From: Sclerurus mexicanus
Taxonomy: Eukaryota; Chordata; Aves; Passeriformes; Furnariidae
Length of the DNA: 64,000 nucleotides
Direction of reading: 5' to 3'
Assembly (NCBI GenBank): GCA_013396755.1
Contig: VWZF01003842.1
Coordinates: forward strand, 1,217,442-1,281,441
Under the pieces are notes generated by a model that ran no database searches, was not told the origin of the DNA, and saw only the letters and a list, made by a program, of their open reading frames with translations. The translations under genes and the position numbers were made by a program. This document shows positions 62,101-64,000 of the stretch, piece by piece. Position 1 is the first letter of the stretch. The number at the start of each line of letters is the position of its first letter.

Positions 62101-63822
62101 GATGTACGTAAGTGACAGTCAAAATCTTAACACCTACCTTTTGAAAAGGACAGAGGAGGTTTTAGGCCGTTAATGAAGTTTTTCAGTAAGAACAGGCACA
62201 TAGCTAACTCTTCTGCATGAGCACTCTCATCACTATTGAGCTTTTCTATATAAGCACTTAACAAGTCCTTAGGCACCAAAGTTTCCTCTACTGTTTCAAC
62301 AAACCAATTTAGGGGAGTTTCCTGCAAAAGAAAATTAATTTTAATGTATTCTGTCACAATTCCATGCAACACAAAACAGAAATTTAGTGCTAAAATTCAG
62401 CAACATTTAATTTCCAACGCTCCAAAGAGGTATCCTTATTAAATGAATTATATTTCTGATTTTACACTGCAACTTGTATCTACAGTTTTAAAACCTACAC
62501 CAGCTCTTTCTACCACAGATAACAATGTACCTAAGTGAAGTAACAGAAGAGTAAAATCCAATCTCTCTAAAGTATCACTTGAAAGGGATTAGGAGTTAAA
62601 GCACTGTGTGGACATTCAGTTTAATACTTTCATTTAGCTCTGTTTCAGCAACATAATCTGTATCTTTCAAATACTTGCATATACAAAAACTCATTAATGG
62701 AACAGTCTGAGGTCTGAATAACTACCTACCATTTACCGCTCTGTGCGCGAGTGTGGGGGGGATGCACGCACAGAACATAGCTCTGCTCACATGGGTTTCT
62801 TACACACAAAAACAAGCCCCCAAACTGTTTCACAACAAAATAAATCTAGAGAACCCCAACAGAAAAAATGTCTAGAAATTAAGTAAAAAAATATAGCAGC
62901 AAGATGCAGAAATACTCTTTCTGAACATTGCTCCTACAGATGTCTCCAACAAGGAAAATGCCCTCTCCACAAAATTTTCATCTTACCTCTGCAGGATCAC
63001 AAGATCTGAGATTTTTGATTTTTTTATCCAAGAAGCGGAAGACTCTGATAGCCGCTGAAAAATAATTTTCCTTCATCTGTGTATTGCAGCAGCACTGAAC
63101 AAGCAGTGAACCAATTATATGGGTAGTTACTTTCTGTCTCACACTGTCAGATTCTGTTTCAGCAATGAGTATCAGGTCATCAACCTTAGGAAAAGGAGTG
63201 GAGGCAAAACAGAAAGTTTGTAAGACAGTGGGCCTTCACTATGAGGTTACATCGTTCTTCCTTTGCATGTTCAATTAAATCCTTTTTACCTTCTATCAGA
63301 GGTGACAAGCTACTGCCTGCTGTCACAGTACTCTTTAGAACCTGGGAATGCACAAACATCTGTTTCTATGAACTACCCAAATTTATACTTGTAATTCACT
63401 CGAAATTCTTTTTTCGGGAACCTAAAAATTCCTTGAATTTAGTTACACTAATCACTTGTCCAAATAGGTAATAGCTTCACCACTTGTCTTCCTTACGTTA
63501 AGGAAGAAATCTGCTTTATCTAGATCGTATTGTGGTTTGTTAACGTATGTATGTATGCATTTATATTTGCTTAGCAGCTTGATGATAGCATACTAGTGCT
63601 AAGAAGAGCACACAAAGTTCCTCTATATCACATTTGTTCTACTACAGTGACCATCTGACAAGTGAAATTTCTTAAAGTTAGGGTAACATGGTACACATAC
63701 CATTTGCAAGAGTAAGGAAGAGTCCACTGAGGTCAAGTTTTTAGAAAGCAGCAGGATCATTTTCGTGTTGGCCACTCCAATCAACTCTGCAGGCTTGGTA
63801 GATTTAATTGCCTCTTCGAGAG
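41105..63822 (-). CDS. HEATR1: HEATR1 (UTP10/BP28), C-terminal 31 exons, partial
   Basis: This is the large HEAT-repeat scaffold of the t-UTP part of the small-subunit processome. It acts in the nucleolus in rRNA transcription and 18S pre-rRNA processing. Thirty-one consecutive exons total 4700 nt with unbroken phase, encoding about 1565 residues; the human protein has 2144. The sequence begins at LEEAIKSTKPAELIGVAN (human counterpart LENVIKSTKPGKLIGVAN) and ends LGEPLQSYF, the same terminus as human. Alpha-helical HEAT-type repeats fill it. The BP28CT domain lies roughly in the exons at 42894-44517 (motifs VGKTEADIIDCL, ADKLKGLFTLFAGHLVKPFA). Exons 49056-49102 and 49689-49855 form a variable, charged stretch. 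The N-terminal quarter is beyond the right edge. Several introns carry CR1 pieces and one an LTR fragment. No frame break was found. Confidence 0.97.
41590..41698 (-). CDS. HEATR1: HEATR1 window exon 30
   Basis: GTTTAG|GTCCGA to GGAAG|GTAATG, phase 0 to 1. Encodes VRFAALLALIEVAQKLKENY and LPESIPFLAELME, almost identical to the human C-terminal HEAT repeat. Confidence 0.96.
41699..42382 (-). other. HEATR1 intron
   Basis: Nothing recognised; it contains a C-rich spot near 41757-41766. Confidence 0.5.
42383..42541 (-). CDS. HEATR1: HEATR1 window exon 29
   Basis: CAACAG|CTAGAA to CTAAG|GTTGGG, phase 0 to 0. Encodes LENVLGGDEKFQERVTAHL and AQFSVAMADDSLWKPLNY. A second AG four bases inside (CTAG) would break the frame and is unlikely to be used. 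Confidence 0.94.
42894..43048 (-). CDS. HEATR1: HEATR1 window exon 28
   Basis: GTGTAG|ATGAAG to ATCAG|GTATTG, phase 1 to 0. Encodes EAFFDSDNNIEKSCLLLQF and LFLFDTQKFLSKERAETL; end of the BP28CT region. Confidence 0.95.
43049..43768 (-). other. HEATR1 intron
   Basis: About 720 bases with no recognised element. Confidence 0.5.
43769..43937 (-). CDS. HEATR1: HEATR1 window exon 27
   Basis: TTTCAG|CTCTTT to AACTG|GTAAGT, phase 0 to 1. Encodes LFDWSKTESTLKDRLLTFHR and KLKGLFTLFAGHLVKPFAET, the most conserved block of BP28CT. Confidence 0.96.
44031..44135 (-). CDS. HEATR1: HEATR1 window exon 26
   Basis: GTCTAG|GATGAT to TCAAG|GTAAGA, phase 0 to 0. Encodes DDLEEVGKTEADIIDCLISM to FRPLFFK. Confidence 0.96.
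44383..44517 (-). CDS. HEATR1: HEATR1 window exon 25
   Basis: TGGCAG|AACTGC to CCCAG|GTAGCT, phase 0 to 0. Encodes NCLGALMNILKEHIVGMEKE to VLDFRTEHAQ. Confidence 0.95.
44518..45191 (-). other. HEATR1 intron with LTR fragment
   Basis: Most of the right half is an LTR-like repeat at 44895-45122 in the orientation opposite to HEATR1. Confidence 0.55.
44895..45122 (+). mobile_element. solo LTR fragment, avian ERVL-like
   Basis: The order of segments (GGCTGGGACGGAGTTAATCT, GTGCTGTGTTTTAGATCTGT, ATTGCTGAGCAGCGCTTGCA, GGGAGGGGACACAGCCAAGA) matches my memory of a common neoavian ERVL-type LTR. No internal retroviral coding sequence is attached and the 3' part with its poly(A) signal is missing. The family name needs a repeat-library search. 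Confidence 0.55.
45192..45350 (-). CDS. HEATR1: HEATR1 window exon 24
   Basis: TTTTAG|GTTGTC to GGAAG|GTAAGG, phase 0 to 0. Encodes VVRLEKIVAEFGPSSQISLR and ATRLAPRILLPAVTK. Confidence 0.95.
45351..45867 (-). other. HEATR1 intron
   Basis: About 520 bases with nothing recognised. Confidence 0.5.
45868..46018 (-). CDS. HEATR1: HEATR1 window exon 23
   Basis: TCACAG|GCTGAT to TTGCAG|GTGAGC, phase 2 to 0. Encodes LMPALLKTLKSKKELVSNEI and VVETLPHFLSPYLLDCLLQ. Confidence 0.95.
46222..46321 (-). mobile_element. CR1 LINE 3' fragment
   Basis: On the + strand, ACAGAATGGTTTGGGTCAGA, then CCACCTAGTCCAACCTCCCT and GGTTGCTCAAAG form the reverse complement of the CR1 3' end, so the element is in HEATR1 sense. 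Confidence 0.85.
46341..46360. repeat. (ATA)n microsatellite
   Basis: About six AAT/ATA units directly beside the CR1 fragment. Confidence 0.8.
46803..47092 (-). CDS. HEATR1: HEATR1 window exon 22
   Basis: TCTCAG|ATCCTG to CCAAG|GTACCA, phase 0 to 2. The largest exon here (290 nt). Encodes EEEEEQAINRQTALFSLKLL, then FGTENPAPFVPVLKTT and EKNVVGSALLCIAEVTCTL. Confidence 0.96.
47304..47444 (-). CDS. HEATR1: HEATR1 window exon 21
   Basis: TTGTAG|GTCAAT to AGCCAG|GTGAGG, phase 0 to 0. Encodes VNALLPTDTFIPVIGGL and LPSVRRKAMDLLNNKVQQR. Confidence 0.96.
47445..48266 (-). other. HEATR1 intron
   Basis: About 820 bases with nothing recognised. Confidence 0.5.
48267..48390 (-). CDS. HEATR1: HEATR1 window exon 20
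   Basis: ATCTAG|GCTTTT to GATAAG|GTATGT, phase 2 to 0. Encodes LLEEVLHYINTVASSVEGN and KPTAKFWRVLLSKCYDMLDK. Confidence 0.95.
48391..48713 (-). other. HEATR1 intron
   Basis: About 320 bases, nothing recognised; an 11-12-base T run on the + strand sits just beyond the exon 19 donor. Confidence 0.5.
48714..48872 (-). CDS. HEATR1: HEATR1 window exon 19
   Basis: TAATAG|AACATG to AGAAG|GTAAAA, phase 2 to 2. Encodes TWCLLFLKDYPISTLPVFLI to FSKIYCFIRR. Similarity to mammals is weaker than in neighbours, but phase and splice sites fit exactly. Confidence 0.87.
49056..49102 (-). CDS. HEATR1: HEATR1 window exon 18 (47-nt microexon)
   Basis: AACCAG|ATAGTT to CAGAG|GTATGC, phase 0 to 2. Encodes IVECEETEELQKLEQ, a short acidic helix. 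It is required to join exons 17 and 19 in frame. Confidence 0.87.
49103..49688 (-). other. HEATR1 intron
   Basis: About 590 bases with nothing recognised. Confidence 0.5.
49689..49855 (-). CDS. HEATR1: HEATR1 window exon 17
   Basis: CAACAG|ATGATC to AAAAG|GTAAAA, phase 1 to 0. A basic, variable start (PGPKKSRTCKTKPKN) is followed by the conserved KQLRHFKFLSVSFMSQLLSS. Confidence 0.95.
49944..50100 (-). mobile_element. CR1 LINE fragment
   Basis: The + strand reads CATCCAACCTAGCCTTGAAC, CAGGGATGGGGCATCCACCA and TTCTTCCTTATATCTAGCCT, the reverse complement of the CR1 3' region. It is in HEATR1 sense and ends about 45 bases before exon 16 on the map. Confidence 0.88.
50145..50271 (-). CDS. HEATR1: HEATR1 window exon 16
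   Basis: TCACAG|GACGCT to CAAAG|GTAACC, phase 0 to 1. Encodes DAVLEADTEFWIFICCEFNV and MMKIIQYLTELPENK. Confidence 0.95.
50272..50945 (-). other. HEATR1 intron
   Basis: About 670 bases with nothing recognised. Confidence 0.5.
50946..51176 (-). CDS. HEATR1: HEATR1 window exon 15
   Basis: GCACAG|GCTGAA to GACAAG|GTCAGC, phase 0 to 0. Encodes AEDSDLSESSGGVEEVVTKI, VFVDALPHVPEHRRLPIL and FEQYVTKTV. It is notably GC-richer than its neighbours. Confidence 0.96.
51177..52583 (-). other. HEATR1 intron with long purine tract
   Basis: Contains the A/G tract at 51382-51577. The rest is AT-rich and featureless. Confidence 0.6.
51382..51577. repeat. polypurine tract (A/G-rich, about 196 bp)
   Basis: More than 90 percent of bases are A or G on the + strand, with irregular GAAAA and AGGAAA units. 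In the HEATR1 transcript it is a pyrimidine-rich tract some 200 bases ahead of the exon 15 acceptor. The 141-codon minus-strand frame across it is a composition artefact. Confidence 0.8.
52584..52712 (-). CDS. HEATR1: HEATR1 window exon 14
   Basis: TTGCAG|GATAAA to TACAG|GTAAAT, phase 0 to 0. Encodes DKVLHNIMPIFTFMGANVLR and FQVINKTVQMVIPALIQ, nearly identical to human. Confidence 0.97.
52713..54164 (-). other. HEATR1 intron
   Basis: A 1.45-kb intron with a short AAT run at 52802-52821. No gene was recognised. Confidence 0.55.
54165..54286 (-). CDS. HEATR1: HEATR1 window exon 13
   Basis: TTGCAG|ATATCC to TTTCCT|GTAAGT, phase 1 to 0. Encodes ILDKEKFNVELIVQCIRISK and HHHALLLLGAVAGIFP. Confidence 0.97.
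54558..54676 (-). CDS. HEATR1: HEATR1 window exon 12
   Basis: ATGTAG|GTGTCT to AGCAG|GTAAAA, phase 2 to 1. Encodes CLEPMASEEENMEYTKQLIL and LLSICQKLSSNGSKVPA. Confidence 0.95.
54677..55438 (-). other. HEATR1 intron
   Basis: About 760 bases with nothing recognised. Confidence 0.5.
55439..55582 (-). CDS. HEATR1: HEATR1 window exon 11
   Basis: TTTTAG|AAAGCC to AGCAG|GTAATG, phase 2 to 2. Encodes KPQDTELAPETSHFSWQRV and LELLQHKKKLRHPQALVP. Confidence 0.95.
55583..56456 (-). other. HEATR1 intron
   Basis: About 870 bases with a three-unit tandem repeat at 55861-55915; otherwise nothing recognised. Confidence 0.55.
55861..55915. repeat. three-copy minisatellite (17-20 bp unit)
   Basis: The unit GCTATTCTAGGTCAAAC occurs three times in a row, the middle copy slightly changed (AGTATTCTAGGTCAAAC). 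Confidence 0.85.
56457..56563 (-). CDS. HEATR1: HEATR1 window exon 10
   Basis: TTTCAG|ATTATA to ACAGAG|GTAAAA, phase 0 to 2. Encodes IIVCAEQIVRELEPPEKTK and TVQQTRRQKMQQQ, a basic, glutamine-rich stretch. Confidence 0.94.
56564..56982 (-). other. HEATR1 intron
   Basis: About 420 bases with nothing recognised. Confidence 0.5.
56983..57114 (-). CDS. HEATR1: HEATR1 window exon 9
   Basis: TTGCAG|ATCACT to AAGGG|GTAAGT, phase 0 to 0. Encodes ITKPFFAAVSDGMVQQKLLK and NPLCAQTISSVFKG. Confidence 0.96.
57115..57848 (-). other. HEATR1 intron
   Basis: About 730 bases with nothing recognised. Confidence 0.5.
57849..58091 (-). CDS. HEATR1: HEATR1 window exon 8
   Basis: TTGCAG|ATGATT to GGCAG|GTATGG, phase 0 to 0. 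Encodes 81 residues including MILSHLLPALDQLLEKVFQK, LKDEVILLHLILGKFNEYS and PPFQITALGQ. Confidence 0.96.
58092..58574 (-). other. HEATR1 intron
   Basis: About 480 bases with nothing recognised. Confidence 0.5.
58575..58742 (-). CDS. HEATR1: HEATR1 window exon 7
   Basis: AACTAG|ATTATG to GTGAG|GTGAGT, phase 0 to 0. Encodes GTLFEELETQPKQKSQKKKL and PSYIARNLMKILHEVHGE. Confidence 0.95.
58743..59075 (-). other. HEATR1 intron
   Basis: About 330 bases with nothing recognised. Confidence 0.5.
59076..59248 (-). CDS. HEATR1: HEATR1 window exon 6
   Basis: TTGCAG|TGGTGA to CACAG|GTATTT, phase 1 to 0. Encodes SLLINLGSPVSEVRRAALNC, a classic HEAT-repeat helix pair, then EEIVSDPTYITQ. Confidence 0.96.
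59249..59762 (-). other. HEATR1 intron
   Basis: About 510 bases with nothing recognised. Confidence 0.5.
59763..59955 (-). CDS. HEATR1: HEATR1 window exon 5
   Basis: TTTAAG|GTGCAT to TCCAG|GTAAAG, phase 0 to 1. Encodes VHLKDSEVLFKFLSILWTYS and MLQTQALYIGYALLESQ. Confidence 0.95.
59956..61714 (-). other. HEATR1 intron with an unexplained open frame
   Basis: A 1.76-kb intron. It contains a 97-codon open frame on the gene strand (60684-60977) that is not part of HEATR1, because exons 4 and 5 join directly in the conserved protein. Confidence 0.5.
61715..61863 (-). CDS. HEATR1: HEATR1 window exon 4
   Basis: TTTTTAG|AGGAAAC to TTAAG|GTATTA, phase 1 to 0. Encodes ETWWNPETLNQDSQDYLHLL and QYRALMNLLLK. 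The tandem AGAG at the acceptor is resolved by the phase of exon 3. Confidence 0.95.
62138..62321 (-). CDS. HEATR1: HEATR1 window exon 3
   Basis: TTGCAG|GAAACT to AAAAG|GTAGGT, phase 0 to 1. Encodes ETPLNWFVETVEETLVPKDL and LFLLKNFINGLKPPLSFSK. Confidence 0.93.
62322..62986 (-). other. HEATR1 intron
   Basis: About 660 bases with nothing recognised. Confidence 0.5.
62987..63184 (-). CDS. HEATR1: HEATR1 window exon 2
   Basis: CCTAAG|GTTGAT to GCAGAG|GTAAGA, phase 0 to 0. Encodes VDDLILIAETESDSVRQKVT, SLLVQCCCNT and AAIRVFRFLDKKIKNL. Confidence 0.95.
63185..63700 (-). other. HEATR1 intron
   Basis: About 520 bases with nothing recognised. Confidence 0.5.
63701..63822 (-). CDS. HEATR1: HEATR1 window exon 1 (most 5' in view)
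   Basis: TGGAGTAG|CTCTCG to AAATG|GTATGT. It enters with two bases of a split Ala codon and leaves in phase 0. Encodes LEEAIKSTKPAELIGVANTK and SLLLQM. Confidence 0.93.
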
Positions 63823-64000
63823 CTACTCCAAGGGATAAAAGAAAAAATCAGATAAGCTAGGTATATAAATCACATATTGACAAACTGGTGGCTCATTATT
63901 ATTTAGAATCAGTCAGAAACATACTAGACAATTTCTACATCTTTTCAAAGAGTTCTTTGAAGAAGTCCATTCTGAGTCAATTTGATAGCGTGTTAATGAC
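63823..64000 (-). other. HEATR1 intron, runs off the window
   Basis: The last 178 bases show no exon; the preceding HEATR1 exon must lie beyond 64000. Confidence 0.5.

Noticed and set aside
1..64000. CRISPR arrays, operons, ribosome binding sites, tRNA or rRNA genes
   Set aside because: The window is plainly eukaryotic nuclear DNA. No array-like spaced repeats were seen and no RNA gene was recognised by eye; a tRNA or miRNA scan was not possible.

Overview
This is a vertebrate nuclear genomic window, almost certainly from a bird. It has long AT-rich introns with GT-AG splice sites. The interspersed repeats I could recognise are mainly CR1 LINE fragments, plus one LTR-like piece of a kind common in birds. 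I saw no Alu or L1. Single-N assembly gaps fall inside the one GC-rich block.

Three genes are present in the order and orientation known from human chromosome 1q: EDARADD (+), LGALS8 (+), HEATR1 (-). Positions 1-14563 carry the last five coding exons of EDARADD, the death-domain adaptor of the ectodysplasin receptor. Its first exon lies upstream or was not recognised. Positions 14564-24500 are EDARADD 3'UTR and intergenic sequence with no supported gene. Positions 24515-26480 hold a CR1 element and a CpG-rich, gap-broken block that is probably the LGALS8 promoter. It contains a clear assembly fault: a 329-bp exact duplicate flush against two Ns, with an orphan 241-bp GC-rich piece between the copies.

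LGALS8 (galectin-8) occupies 27744 to about 39965. It has nine coding exons, a complete 327-residue frame, and two intact carbohydrate-recognition domains joined by a short linker. HEATR1 (the UTP10/BP28 nucleolar protein) enters from the right edge on the minus strand. The window holds 31 consecutive exons that encode the C-terminal ~1565 residues, ending with a short 3'UTR near 40980. LGALS8 and HEATR1 converge, about 1 kb apart.

The genes do not form a pathway together: one is a developmental signalling adaptor, one a secreted or cytosolic lectin, and one a ribosome-biogenesis scaffold. I found no unknown multi-gene system. The points most worth a second look are the damaged LGALS8 promoter assembly, a 36-bp tandem duplication in the LGALS8 N-terminus that spans a splice donor, two unexplained open frames inside introns, and a possible extra 42-nt EDARADD exon.
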